A stretch of DNA of 64,000 nucleotides from NCBI RefSeq assembly GCF_009827435.1, contig NZ_WTYM01000023.1, positions 112,250 to 176,249 on the forward strand, read 5' to 3'. This DNA is from Croceibacterium salegens (GTDB lineage Bacteria; Pseudomonadota; Alphaproteobacteria; Sphingomonadales; Sphingomonadaceae). Position numbers and translations under genes: made by a program. The notes under the pieces were generated by a model. It made no database searches. It was not told the DNA's origin and saw only the letters and a list, made by a program, of their open reading frames with translations. Shown in pieces: positions 42,319 to 51,204 of this stretch; the first letter of the stretch is position 1; every line of letters begins with the position of its first letter.

Positions 42319-43506
42319 CACAGCTACCCTGACGCATCGACTGTAGTCCGCGCATTTTCGCCGGATCAGCCGGTAATCCTCAATCGCCCGCATGCTGCGG
42401 CGCGCGCTGCCCGTTTCTTCGCCGAGAAGTTTCCGGGCAAGTCGCTCTATGCGGTGAAGGCGAATCCCTCGCCCGACCTCCTGCAGATCCTGTGGGACGC
42501 GGGTGTGACGCACTTCGACGTCGCCTCGATCGCCGAGGTGCGGCTGGTGCGTTCGCTGCTTCCCGAGGCGACGCTGTGCTTCATGCACCCCGTCAAGACA
42601 AAGAGCGCGATTACCGAGGCTTACACCCAGCACGGCGTGCGCACCTTCAGTCTCGATACGGCTGAGGAACTGCAGAAGATCGTCGAAGCGACTGGCGGTG
42701 CGCAGGACCTCAACCTGCTCGTTCGGCTGCGCGTTTCGTCCGAATATTCGGAGCTTTCGCTCGCCTCGAAGTTCGGCGTCGACCTTGCCGATGCGGCAGC
42801 ATTGCTGCGCAACGTACGGCAGCATTGTGATGCCCTTGGCATCTGCTTCCACGTGGGCAGCCAGGCGATGACTCCTTTCGCCTATGTGCAGGCGCTCGAG
42901 CGCGTTCGTGCTGCAATCGCCGAGGCTGCGGTTACCGTCGACATCGTCGACGTCGGCGGCGGTTTCCCGAGCTGCTATCCCGGCATGGAACCTCCGCCGC
43001 TGGAGGACTATTTCGCGCTCATTGCACGCCACTTCGAAGCCCTGCCGATTTCCTATTCGGCCGAGCTCTGGTGCGAGCCCGGCCGCGCGCTGTGCGCCGA
43101 ATATTCGAGCCTGATCGTCAAGGTCGAGAAGCGCCGCGGCACCGAACTCTACATCAACGACGGCGCCTATGGCGCGCTGTTCGATGCTGCGCACGTCGCA
43201 TGGCGCTTTCCGGTGCAGGCGCTCGAACTCGACCTCATCCAGCCTCATGACGAATTTTCGTTCTACGGTCCGACTTGCGACGATGCCGATTTCATGAAGG
43301 GCCCCTTCATGCTGCCGGCCGACATCCAGGCCGGCGACTACTTCGAAATCGGCATGCTCGGCGCCTATGGCGCGGCGATGAAGACCGGGTTCAACGGCTT
43401 CGGCGAAGCGATTGCCGTGACCGTGACCGACGAGCCGATGGCGAGCCTCTACCGCGGCGACCGGGCGGACCCGCGCAGCAGCGACAACGTCATCAGCCTG
43501 CGCTGA
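42316..43506 (+). CDS. Ornithine/lysine decarboxylase, fold-type III PLP enzyme
   Basis: A 396-residue alanine-racemase-fold decarboxylase of the eukaryotic-ODC/Lys-Orn decarboxylase group. The PLP Lys is Lys48 in SLYAVKANPSPDLL. CFHVGSQAM is the His-containing ring-stacking segment, VDVGGGFPSCYPG the phosphate loop, WCEPGRALCAEY the Glu/Arg PLP contact, and FYGPTCDDAD holds the catalytic Cys contributed across the dimer. I choose TTG 42316, which gives MHSYPDASTVVRAF, the normal family N-terminus; the longer frame from 42211 reads through the hairpins. It makes putrescine (or cadaverine) for the deoxyhypusine synthase-like enzyme upstream. Confidence 0.9.
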   Translation: MHSYPDASTVVRAFSPDQPVILNRPHAAARAARFFAEKFPGKSLYAVKANPSPDLLQILWDAGVTHFDVASIAEVRLVRSLLPEATLCFMHPVKTKSAITEAYTQHGVRTFSLDTAEELQKIVEATGGAQDLNLLVRLRVSSEYSELSLASKFGVDLADAAALLRNVRQHCDALGICFHVGSQAMTPFAYVQALERVRAAIAEAAVTVDIVDVGGGFPSCYPGMEPPPLEDYFALIARHFEALPISYSAELWCEPGRALCAEYSSLIVKVEKRRGTELYINDGAYGALFDAAHVAWRFPVQALELDLIQPHDEFSFYGPTCDDADFMKGPFMLPADIQAGDYFEIGMLGAYGAAMKTGFNGFGEAIAVTVTDEPMASLYRGDRADPRSSDNVISLR

Positions 43507-43512
43507 GTATCC

Positions 43513-45732
43513 TCAGGCGGCGACGCGGCCGCTGGTGACCTGCAGGAACTGCGGCTTGGTGCGTGCGCCCTGCTGGAGTTGCTCGATCGGGTAGTTGCCC
43601 TGCGGAAGCGAGGTCAGGGGCATGCCTGCCGCGGCCAGCGCATAGGGGCTGACGCGGTGGCGCGTGCACAGTCCGCCGGCGCCGTCGCTGACCAGCGGGG
43701 TCTCGAATTCGACCGCAATCTGCGCGTCCTGAGACCGGGTAACCTTGCAGACGACCAGCTGGCCGGCGCCGAGGTCGAGGACGAGCCCGGTATCGAGCGG
43801 CACGCCAAGCAGTCCTTCGATGAACGCACCCGACTTGGACAGGTCGCGCATGACCGCGTCGTAGCGGTGATCGTCGTGGATCACGCCAATGCGGCGGAAC
43901 ACGCTGCGCCGCTCTGCGCGGTAGATCTCGGGCCCGTCGGGCTTGATCTTGAATTCACCGCTGCCCATGCGCGCTTCGATCTCGTCGATGCGGAGAGCTT
44001 TCGAATAGATCCAGCCCTGCACGAAGCGCGCGCCCTTTTCGATCACCAGTTCGAGCTGGTCGAACGCCTCGACGCCTTCGACGGTCGTCTCCATGCCCAG
44101 GGCCTCGGAAAGGCCGATGATCGCAGTGATGATCTTGGCGCTGTTCTGGTCCTTCTGGGTGCACGAATCGACGAAGCTCTTGTCGACCTTGATCTTGTCG
44201 AACGGCGCAGAGCGCAGGTAGCTGAGCGACGAGTAGCCGGTACCGAAATCGTCCAGCGCCAGCCGAACGCCAAGGTCCTTGAGCATGCGGAAGGTGTTGT
44301 CGACTGTTTCGCTGTCGCCCATGAACACGCTCTCGGTCAGCTCCAGCTCGAGCCGCTCGGGTTCGAGACCCGATTGGGCGAGGGCGTTCGTGACGATGTC
44401 GATGAGGCCCGGGTTGGCGAATTGGACCGCCGATACGTTGACGGCCACGCGCACCGACTTCGGCCAGTTCGTGGCCGCGATGCACGCGGTGCGCAGCGCC
44501 CATTCGCCGAGCGTGTTGATAAGGTTCGATTCCTCAGCCGCGGGGATGAACACCCCTGGGCTGACGAAGCCGCGCTCCTCGTGCTCCCAGCGCATCAGCG
44601 CCTCGAAGCCGACGACCATGTCGTCCTTGGTCCGCACCACTGGTTGGTAGTGCAGCTCGAGCTGGTCGTTGGTCAGCGCTTCGCGTAAGTCGTCGAGCAG
44701 CAGCGCGCGCTCTTCCTCTTCGTCCTTGAGGTCGGCGGAGAAGAAGCGGAAAGCGCCGCGTCCGCCTTTCTTGGCGGCATAGAGAGCGAGGTCGGCAGCT
44801 CGGACGATCTCGTCTTTCTCCAGCCCGTCGTAGGGGGCGATGGCGACGCCTATCGACGTGCCGATGATCGCTCGCTTGCCGTCGATCGGGTAGGGCTGGC
44901 TGACGATCTGGATGAGCTTGTTGGCCAGTTCGCCCAGCTTGCCGCGGTCGTCGAGGTCGGGGAGGATGACCTGGAATTCGTCACCGCCGAGGCGGCCGAT
45001 CTCACCACGCTCGCCAATTATGCTCCGTAGACGTTCGGCGACCTGTCGCAGCAGCTCGTCACCCGCCGGATGGCCCATCGTGTCGTTGACCTGCTTGAAG
45101 CGGTCGAGGTCGAGCATCATCAGCGCACAGGCGCGGCGCGAGCTCTTGAAAGCGGCGAGGGTGCCTTCGAGCCGGCGCGTCATGCGGTGGCGATTGGCGA
45201 GGCCGGTCAGCGAATCGTATTCAGCCAGGCGCGAGTCTTCTAGCTTGCGCTCGTATTCGACGGTCACGTCCTTGGCGCTGCCGCGATAGCCCTCGAACTT
45301 GCCGCGGCTGTCGAATTTCGGGTGAGCCGAAATCGCCCACCATATCCGGCGGCTGCCGTTCTGGCTGGCAGGGACCAGACGAACGACCAGGTCCTTGAGC
45401 TTGTTGCGCGAGGTCAGCTGGAACTTCAGCGGCCGCTCGCTGCCCTGTTCGGGGTTCTCGGCATCAGTCTCGAACAGGTCGACGAGCGACTGTCCGAGTA
45501 GCTGAGATCCCTCCAGCTCGAGTCGGTTCAGCGCGCTGTTGGAAAGGTAGATCAGCTTGCCTTGGTGATTGGAGGCCCAGATCCAGCCGATTCCGGCTTG
45601 TTCGAAATCGTCGATCACAGAGAGCCGGGCGGCCGAATCATTGGCTCCGATCACCCCTGCCGGAAGGAGGGGCGCAGAGTCTTCGTCCTGCGCTGAAGAC
45701 GCCTTGCTCTTGAAGAAGCCCGACAATTCCAT
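43513..45732 (-). CDS. PAS-GGDEF-EAL-PilZ cyclic-di-GMP protein
   Basis: A 739-residue cytoplasmic protein. A PAS domain lies at about 40-165 (WIWASNHQGKLIYLSNSALN). The GGDEF domain (about 170-330) has an intact GRLGGDEFQVIL active site. The EAL domain (about 345-590) has MVVGFEALMRWEHEERG and LALDDFGTGYSSLSYLRSAP, with catalytic acidic residues present. A C-terminal PilZ-like domain (about 615-715) has RRSVFRRIGVIHDD and RDLSKSGAFIEG, the R-x3-R and D-x-S-x2-G-type motifs for c-di-GMP binding. Synthesis, breakdown and sensing of c-di-GMP may thus all sit in one chain. The output is unknown. Confidence 0.92.
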   Translation of the reverse strand: MELSGFFKSKASSAQDEDSAPLLPAGVIGANDSAARLSVIDDFEQAGIGWIWASNHQGKLIYLSNSALNRLELEGSQLLGQSLVDLFETDAENPEQGSERPLKFQLTSRNKLKDLVVRLVPASQNGSRRIWWAISAHPKFDSRGKFEGYRGSAKDVTVEYERKLEDSRLAEYDSLTGLANRHRMTRRLEGTLAAFKSSRRACALMMLDLDRFKQVNDTMGHPAGDELLRQVAERLRSIIGERGEIGRLGGDEFQVILPDLDDRGKLGELANKLIQIVSQPYPIDGKRAIIGTSIGVAIAPYDGLEKDEIVRAADLALYAAKKGGRGAFRFFSADLKDEEEERALLLDDLREALTNDQLELHYQPVVRTKDDMVVGFEALMRWEHEERGFVSPGVFIPAAEESNLINTLGEWALRTACIAATNWPKSVRVAVNVSAVQFANPGLIDIVTNALAQSGLEPERLELELTESVFMGDSETVDNTFRMLKDLGVRLALDDFGTGYSSLSYLRSAPFDKIKVDKSFVDSCTQKDQNSAKIITAIIGLSEALGMETTVEGVEAFDQLELVIEKGARFVQGWIYSKALRIDEIEARMGSGEFKIKPDGPEIYRAERRSVFRRIGVIHDDHRYDAVMRDLSKSGAFIEGLLGVPLDTGLVLDLGAGQLVVCKVTRSQDAQIAVEFETPLVSDGAGGLCTRHRVSPYALAAAGMPLTSLPQGNYPIEQLQQGARTKPQFLQVTSGRVAA

Positions 45733-46064
45733 GTGTTATTGCTGCTCGCGAATTAGGCGCACCAATCGTGGCGCCGGTCCAATCCGGCATGGCACAGGTT
45801 GGTTACCATGAGCCTAACAATGGAGACGAATTGCCGCCTGATTGTGGCGATGGGTTGAGCTGGGCGGGATAGTGCTTGGGGGCTATCCCGCCCGTAATCG
45901 CTCGCGTCGCCGGCTTAGGGTGAACGGGCAATATCGCACTTCCCCGGCTACACGGTCCGACTAGTCGTTCTGGTGCCGGCTGACGATCTGGCGTTCGGCC
46001 AAATCGACACCTATCGATGGTTAATATGAGGGTCCAGGTCGGAACGCCCTGAGCCTTCGATCCG
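45733..46064. other. Intergenic region with no gene
   Basis: About 330 bases between two minus-strand genes. It contains the upstream region of the PAS-GGDEF-EAL-PilZ gene, the strong hairpin at 45862-45893, and the end of the response-regulator transcript. No open frame with a ribosome site is present. Confidence 0.6.
45862..45893. other. Perfect 11-bp inverted repeat (stem-loop)
   Basis: GGGCGGGATAG (45862-45872), a 10-base loop, then CTATCCCGCCC (45883-45893). The stem is perfect and mostly G-C. On the minus strand it follows the response-regulator stop (46065) by about 170 bases, without a T-tract on either strand, so it is not a standard intrinsic terminator. It could be a Rho-independent-like 3' structure or an operator upstream of the c-di-GMP gene. 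Confidence 0.6.
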
Positions 46065-46709
46065 CTAACTAAAGTTGGCCCCCGCTTCTCCCGTTTTGTG
46101 GGCCATCAGGGCCAGCTCGGTGCGATTCTTGACGCCGAGCTTCTGGTAAATGGCGTGCAGGTAGACCTTTACCGTGCCTTCCGACATGGTAAGGGCCTCG
46201 GCTATTTCCTTGTTGCGCAGCCCGCGCCCGACTTGGGTGGCGATCTGTCGTTCGCGCGGGGCGAGCGGGGCAAGCGGGTCGACGTTGCCGCCGGCCAGCG
46301 ACAAGTCAAGCGCGCGCTGCAACAGGCGCTGGGGCACGCAGCGCTGTCCCGCTTCCACCTTCTCCAGTGCATCGAGCAGGCTGTCCTCAGCCTCGTCCTT
46401 TTGGACGATGGCGTTCACCCCGGCCTTTACGGCGGCGAGCAGCGCATGGTCTTCAAGCCCGGCGGTGAGCAGTACGACGGGACGGTCGTCGCCCCGCTGG
46501 CGCATGTGCTGGAGCACCTCCACACCGTTCCTGCCGGGCATGCGGACATCGAATATGCAGACCTGCGGATCGTGACGGGTCAGTGCCGTCAGCGCGTCGT
46601 CGCCATTGGTGGCGGTGGCGATGATCTCGAAGCGCGACCCGCGCAACACCGCCTCCACGCCTGCGCGCATAAAGGTGTGATCGTCTGCAAGTAGAACCCT
46701 GATCATCAT
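46065..46709 (-). CDS. NarL/FixJ-type response regulator
   Basis: A 214-residue two-component regulator. The receiver begins RVLLADDHTFMRAGVEAVL (acidic pair DD), has phospho-Asp at about 54-55 in VCIFDVRMPGRNGVEVL, and Lys in IVQKDEAEDSLL. The LuxR-type HTH at about 148-205 includes LAPRERQIATQVGRGLRNKE and EGTVKVYLHAIYQKLGVKN. It overlaps the stop of the adjacent histidine kinase gene (ATGA), and they form an obvious kinase/regulator pair. Targets are unknown. Confidence 0.95.
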   Translation of the reverse strand: MMIRVLLADDHTFMRAGVEAVLRGSRFEIIATATNGDDALTALTRHDPQVCIFDVRMPGRNGVEVLQHMRQRGDDRPVVLLTAGLEDHALLAAVKAGVNAIVQKDEAEDSLLDALEKVEAGQRCVPQRLLQRALDLSLAGGNVDPLAPLAPRERQIATQVGRGLRNKEIAEALTMSEGTVKVYLHAIYQKLGVKNRTELALMAHKTGEAGANFS

Positions 46710-48412
46710 GCCCCGTCCGCGCGCAATACTATATGCAATCTCGTCCCTCGAATACCGCTCTCGACAACTAGGCTCCCGCCAAGCTGGTCAACGCGCTCTC
46801 CAATCGAGCGCGGGCGCGTACCCTGATTGATCACCGAAAACCCGCTGCCGTTGTCGGATATCACCAGCTCGAGCATGCCGGCACGTTCCGCCAGCGAGAT
46901 TTCGACTCTCGTCGCAGCCCCATGGCGCACAGCGTTGACGACGCCTTCGCGCACGATCTGCCGCAAGTCGTGCATCTGCCAGCCCGGGATGGCGGTGGTC
47001 CGGCTTTCCGCCTGCAGGACCGCCTCTATGCCCCAGTAGCTCGACAGCTCCCGGAGGAGCTTGCCGAACGAGCTTGCGGCCGAGGCATCGGGAATCACCG
47101 CTTCGCCGCGGCGCAGGCGTGCGATCAGCGCGCGGACCTGGACCTGTTCGGTCTTGAGCGCTGCCTTGATTGCCTGGATTTCCGGTTCGGGGTCGCCCCC
47201 GGAGGCGATCCATTTGCGCAGTCCCTCGAGCCGCAGGGCCGCCCCTGCCAGCGACTGGGCGATAGTGTCGTGAAGGTCGCGCGCCACTGCGTCGCGCATG
47301 CGCGTCACCGCACCTTCGCGGACCAGCGTGACGGTCGACTGGCGGTCGAAACCGGCACCGACTTCGCGAGCGATGGGTTCGCCAAGGGCGATGTGGTCAA
47401 CCGATGCACCGGGGATCCCTGCCAATAGCAAGGTCCCGCGGCCGGTGACTCCCTCGAACGGCAGGGCGAGGCCGCTGCTGATGCCGCAGAACGCCGCCAG
47501 CGGTTCGTCCGGCTGGTTCCGGCTTGCAGCGAAATTGCCGTCGCCGGTGCTGCGCAGGACCCTCCGGCGCTTGCTGTCGAACAGGCGCGCGCTGGCCGGA
47601 AACGGCATTTCTCCTGGCAGTTCGCCGGGGCCGAGGATCGAGCGGGGGCGATCCAGACCTACAACGCGCAGTTCGATCTGCGGCTCCTCGTCGTCGGCCC
47701 AGGCGATTGCGCCGCTGCGCGCACCGATTTGGGCCATGGCGAAGCGCAGCGCTTCGTCGAGGGGGGGCAGCCGGTCGTCGGTGGCGCCGGGAGGTTCGAC
47801 GAATCGTTCGGCGATCAGCGTGAAGCGCCGGTCACCGAGCCAGATGAGCACCATCGCCAGCACCAGCATGTAGATGACGCGGCGCCCGAAGCGATAAATG
47901 TCCATCTCGATGTGCAGTGCCTGCATGCCGAGACCAACCAGCATGTAGAGGACCGTCGCGGTGAGCCCGGTCAGCGCGGTGACGCGCCAGCTCCAGCGGA
48001 AGGTTGAAGCCAGCATGAGGTAGGCGAAGAACGCCAGGAAGGGACTGGTGAAGTCGTCCGCCGCCCCTTCGGTGAAATAGACTGCGGCGAGGAACACCGC
48101 GACATCCACGGCATGTGCCGGCCAGGAAAGCTGGTAGTCCCACCACCAGCTTCGCCAGGCGAGGGCGAAGAGTCCGGCGGACAGCGCAATGTAACCGAAG
48201 AGCAGCGCATAGCCTGCAAAGTGGCTGCGGACCGGCTGGTCGGGGTCCACCCAAAGCGCGATGCAGAACACGACGGCCAGGACCAGCCTGGTGAAGGCGA
48301 TTATCCTGCCTGAGCGATTGCCGAAGAAGCGAGCGAATGGGCCGTAACGGCTTCCATCCGCGCCCGTTGCCGGGCCATGCGACGCCTCGGGCGCGGCGAC
48401 GAGGCGGTCCAG
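46706..48412 (-). CDS. Membrane sensor histidine kinase (HisKA_3/NarX type), start uncertain
   Basis: An integral-membrane kinase with about six N-terminal spans, a GAF-like middle region, a HisKA_3 dimerisation helix (ARDLHDTIAQSLAGAALRLE, phospho-His in DLHD) and a HATPase domain (DLRQIVREGVVNAVRHGA, SDNGSGF). The first canonical start, GTG 48271, falls inside a hydrophobic helix. In-frame sequence upstream is clearly coding (PFARFFGNRSGRIIAFTRLV) but has no ATG, GTG or TTG back to a stop. CTG 48412, one base after the hemA stop codon, would give the whole first helix and couple translation to hemA. If that is wrong, the coordinates shrink to 46706-48271 (521 residues). Partner regulator overlaps downstream. 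Confidence 0.82.
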   Translation of the reverse strand: MDRLVAAPEASHGPATGADGSRYGPFARFFGNRSGRIIAFTRLVLAVVFCIALWVDPDQPVRSHFAGYALLFGYIALSAGLFALAWRSWWWDYQLSWPAHAVDVAVFLAAVYFTEGAADDFTSPFLAFFAYLMLASTFRWSWRVTALTGLTATVLYMLVGLGMQALHIEMDIYRFGRRVIYMLVLAMVLIWLGDRRFTLIAERFVEPPGATDDRLPPLDEALRFAMAQIGARSGAIAWADDEEPQIELRVVGLDRPRSILGPGELPGEMPFPASARLFDSKRRRVLRSTGDGNFAASRNQPDEPLAAFCGISSGLALPFEGVTGRGTLLLAGIPGASVDHIALGEPIAREVGAGFDRQSTVTLVREGAVTRMRDAVARDLHDTIAQSLAGAALRLEGLRKWIASGGDPEPEIQAIKAALKTEQVQVRALIARLRRGEAVIPDASAASSFGKLLRELSSYWGIEAVLQAESRTTAIPGWQMHDLRQIVREGVVNAVRHGAATRVEISLAERAGMLELVISDNGSGFSVINQGTRPRSIGERVDQLGGSLVVESGIRGTRLHIVLRADGA

Positions 48413-48413
48413 A

Positions 48414-49634
48414 TCAGGCGGCCCTGGAAAGCTCGAGGTCGAGCCTGTCCCAGATCTCGACCAGGGCGACCGTCAGTTCGTGCATCATCTGTTCTGTGTG
48501 GGCCGGCCCTGGGGTGAAGCGCAGGCGTTCGGTGCCGCGCGGCACCGTGGGGAAGTTGATAGGCTGCACGTAGACGCCGTATTCGGCGAGCAGGATGTCG
48601 CTGATCCGCTTGGCCCGGACCGGATCGCCGACCATCAGCGGAACGATGTGCGTCACCGAGTCCATCACCGGCAGGCCGGCTTCGCGGAACATTGACTTCA
48701 GGCTGGCGGCCGCAGCCTGCTGGCCGTCACGCTCCTCGCTCGACGCCTTGAGGTGGCGCACCGAGGCGAGCACGCCGGCGACCAGCACCGGGCTCAACGA
48801 AGTGGTGAAGATGAAGCCGGGGGCGTAGCTGCGGACCACGTCGATGATCTTCGAATCCGCCGCGATGTAGCCGCCCATCACGCCGAACGCCTTGCCCAGC
48901 GTACCTTCGATGATGTCGATGCGGTGCGCCGCCGCGTCGCGCTCGGAAATGCCGCCGCCGCGTGGGCCGTACATGCCGACCGCGTGGACCTCGTCGATGT
49001 AGGTCAGCGCGTTGTACTTGTCTGCAAGGTCGCAGATCGCGTGGATCGGGGCGATATCGCCGTCCATCGAATAGACGCTCTCGAATGCGATCAGCTTGGG
49101 AACGTCGGGGCTCTCGGCAGCGAGCAGATCCTCGAGGTGCGCCACGTCGTTGTGGCGGAAGACGCGCTTTTCGCAGCCCGAGTTGCGGATGCCGGCGATC
49201 ATGCTGGCGTGGTTGAGCTCGTCGGAGAAGATGACGCAGCCCGGCAACAGCTTGCCCAGCGTCGAGAGTGTGGTGTCATTGGAGACGTAGCCGCTGGTGA
49301 AGAGCAGTGCGCCTTCCTTGCCGTGCAGGTCGGCCAGTTCGCGCTCGAGATCGACGTGGTAGTGGGTGTTGCCGCCGATGTTGCGGGTGCCGCCCGAACC
49401 GGCGCCGACGTCATGCAGCGCTTCTTCCATCGCCGCGATGACCTTGGGGTGCTGGCCCATCGCGAGGTAGTCGTTCGAACACCACACGGTGATCGGCTTG
49501 GGGCCGTTGTGGTGGTGGAAACAGCGCGCGTTGGGGAACATTCCCTTGTTGCGAAGGATGTCGATGAACACGCGATAGCGGCCCTCCGAATGGAGCCGGT
49601 CGATCGCCTGGTCGAAGATGTGTTCGTAATTCAG
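48414..49634 (-). CDS. hemA: 5-aminolevulinate synthase (CTG start proposed)
   Basis: A 406-residue PLP enzyme that condenses glycine and succinyl-CoA, the first step of haem synthesis by the C4 pathway used by alphaproteobacteria. Motifs: [38 protein letters not shown], and [17 protein letters not shown] with the PLP Asp; the PLP Lys is in [18 protein letters not shown]. The family N-terminus [20 protein letters not shown] follows a CTG codon at 49632-49634, exactly where the initiator Met normally is, and GGGAAAA lies 8-14 bases upstream. The only alternative is a GTG at 49760 that adds 42 atypical basic residues. Length 406 is normal for the family. Confidence 0.93.
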   Translation of the reverse strand: MNYEHIFDQAIDRLHSEGRYRVFIDILRNKGMFPNARCFHHHNGPKPITVWCSNDYLAMGQHPKVIAAMEEALHDVGAGSGGTRNIGGNTHYHVDLERELADLHGKEGALLFTSGYVSNDTTLSTLGKLLPGCVIFSDELNHASMIAGIRNSGCEKRVFRHNDVAHLEDLLAAESPDVPKLIAFESVYSMDGDIAPIHAICDLADKYNALTYIDEVHAVGMYGPRGGGISERDAAAHRIDIIEGTLGKAFGVMGGYIAADSKIIDVVRSYAPGFIFTTSLSPVLVAGVLASVRHLKASSEERDGQQAAAASLKSMFREAGLPVMDSVTHIVPLMVGDPVRAKRISDILLAEYGVYVQPINFPTVPRGTERLRFTPGPAHTEQMMHELTVALVEIWDRLDLELSRAA

Positions 49635-49765
49635 CGTACTTTTCCCGTCCGCGCCGTCAGGGGGTCTGCGGCTGCCGAGTCCGGTGCGACTTAGGCGAAG
49701 CTTGACGGGCTTTAAAGGGCGGAGTTTGCGAACCACTTGCAACAGGAATTCTCCTTCCACTCGTC

Positions 49766-50560
49766 CTAGAACGCCGCCACCTCCTCAAAGCCGTACCTGG
49801 CGAATGCCGGAGCGAGATCGGCGGCATCCTCCAAGGCACCGGTGACCACCGCGAAATCGGGCCGTTCGCGCCGGAAATCATTGCCCTGAGTCAAATGGGC
49901 GACACGCCGCGCGATGCCGTATGCGCCATGGACGAAGGTCACGTCGGTGCCGAACTCCGCGCGAAGCTCCTCCTCGACCAGCGGGAAGTGCGTGCAGGCG
50001 AGCACGACGGTATCGATCGCGTCGCCATTGGCCTGGATGCGAAGTCCATCGGCTGCGGCGCGGAAGACGGCCGGGTCGGGCGTTTCGCCGCGCAGCTTCT
50101 GCTCAGCGGCGCTCACCAGTTCGGGGCAGGCGTGGCGCAAAAGGACCTTGTCGCTCGCGAATTCGGCCTCGAGGTCATCCACATATTTCTGACGGATTGT
50201 TGCCGATGTGCCGAGCAGGCCGATCACGCCACTGCTCGTCAACGAGGCGGCCGGCTTGATCGCTGGAACCGTGCCGACAATCGGCACTTCTAGCACGTCG
50301 CGAACCATTCCCAGCGCGATCGTGCTGGCGGTGTTGCAGGCGATTGTGACGAGGCGCGGGCGGTAGCGTTCGCTCATCCGGCCAAGCAGCCCCGAAACCC
50401 GCGCGGCTACCTCTGCCTCGCTCTTCTCGCCGTATGGCAGACCGGCGAAGTCGGCGGCGTAGATCAGCGGTGCCTGGGGCAGAAGCTTGCGGACTTCGGC
50501 GAGGACGGTCAGCCCACCGACGCCGGAATCGAAGATCAGGATCGGGGCAGTTGCGTCCAT
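49766..50560 (-). CDS. murI: Glutamate racemase
   Basis: A 264-residue cytoplasmic enzyme that makes D-glutamate for peptidoglycan. Family motifs are [44 protein letters not shown] with the first catalytic Cys, and [15 protein letters not shown] with the second. Length is normal. It lies divergent from plsY with about 60 bases between the starts. Confidence 0.95.
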   Translation of the reverse strand: MDATAPILIFDSGVGGLTVLAEVRKLLPQAPLIYAADFAGLPYGEKSEAEVAARVSGLLGRMSERYRPRLVTIACNTASTIALGMVRDVLEVPIVGTVPAIKPAASLTSSGVIGLLGTSATIRQKYVDDLEAEFASDKVLLRHACPELVSAAEQKLRGETPDPAVFRAAADGLRIQANGDAIDTVVLACTHFPLVEEELRAEFGTDVTFVHGAYGIARRVAHLTQGNDFRRERPDFAVVTGALEDAADLAPAFARYGFEEVAAF

Positions 50561-50622
50561 TGCGGCCCCTAATCAACGCGTTCGCGGTTGCAGGCAAGCA
50601 AGACAAGCGGATAGGAGGAGTC

Positions 50623-51204
50623 GTGGACTGGTTGCTCGCCCTTCTCGCCGGATACTTCATCGGCTCCGTGCCCTTCGGGCTGCTGCTCGCCAAGGCTGCC
50701 GGGCAAGGTGACATCCGCCAGATCGGCAGCGGCAATATCGGTGCGACCAATGTGCTCCGCACAGGCAACAAGAAGCTGGCCGCACTGGTCCTGTTGCTCG
50801 ATCTCGGCAAGGGCTTCCTTGCCGTGATGATCGCCTGGCACCTGTGGCCGGCGATGGCCGGGTTCGCCGCGGTTGGGGCCGTCCTGGGGCACTGCTTCCC
50901 GGTCTGGCTCAGGTTCAAGGGCGGGAAGGGCGTGGCGACGACGGCCGGGGTGTGCTTCGGGCTGTTTTGGCAGATCGGTTTGGCCTTCGCCGCGGTCTGG
51001 CTGGGAATGCTGGCGATCACGCGCATTTCCTCGGCGGGCGGAATCAGCGCGGTGATCGCGGCACCGATTGCTGCCTGGCTGCTCGGAGAACCCGAGTTCG
51101 TCCCCTACCTGGCCTTCATCGGACTGGTGGTCCTGTGGCTGCACCGGGCCAACATCCGCCGCCTGCTCGCGGGTGAGGAACCGAAGGTCGGCAGCAAGTC
51201 GTGA
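50623..51204 (+). CDS. plsY: Acyl-phosphate:glycerol-3-phosphate acyltransferase
   Basis: A 193-residue inner-membrane enzyme making lysophosphatidic acid from acyl-phosphate. It shows the family motifs GYFIGSVPFGLLLAK, IGSGNIGATNVLRTGNK (glycerol-3-phosphate/acyl-phosphate site) and FPVWLRFKGGKGVATTAGV. The GTG start at 50623 has AGGAGGAG immediately upstream. Its stop overlaps the GTG of dprA (GTGA), an arrangement common in this order. Confidence 0.95.
   Translation: MDWLLALLAGYFIGSVPFGLLLAKAAGQGDIRQIGSGNIGATNVLRTGNKKLAALVLLLDLGKGFLAVMIAWHLWPAMAGFAAVGAVLGHCFPVWLRFKGGKGVATTAGVCFGLFWQIGLAFAAVWLGMLAITRISSAGGISAVIAAPIAAWLLGEPEFVPYLAFIGLVVLWLHRANIRRLLAGEEPKVGSKS

Noticed and set aside
42062..42346. 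94-residue open frame across the decarboxylase leader
   Set aside because: It runs through both hairpins and into the decarboxylase start, has no ribosome site and shows no protein-like features.
45862..45893. Intrinsic terminator
   Set aside because: The stem is strong but no T-tract follows on either strand, so it is listed only as a stem-loop.
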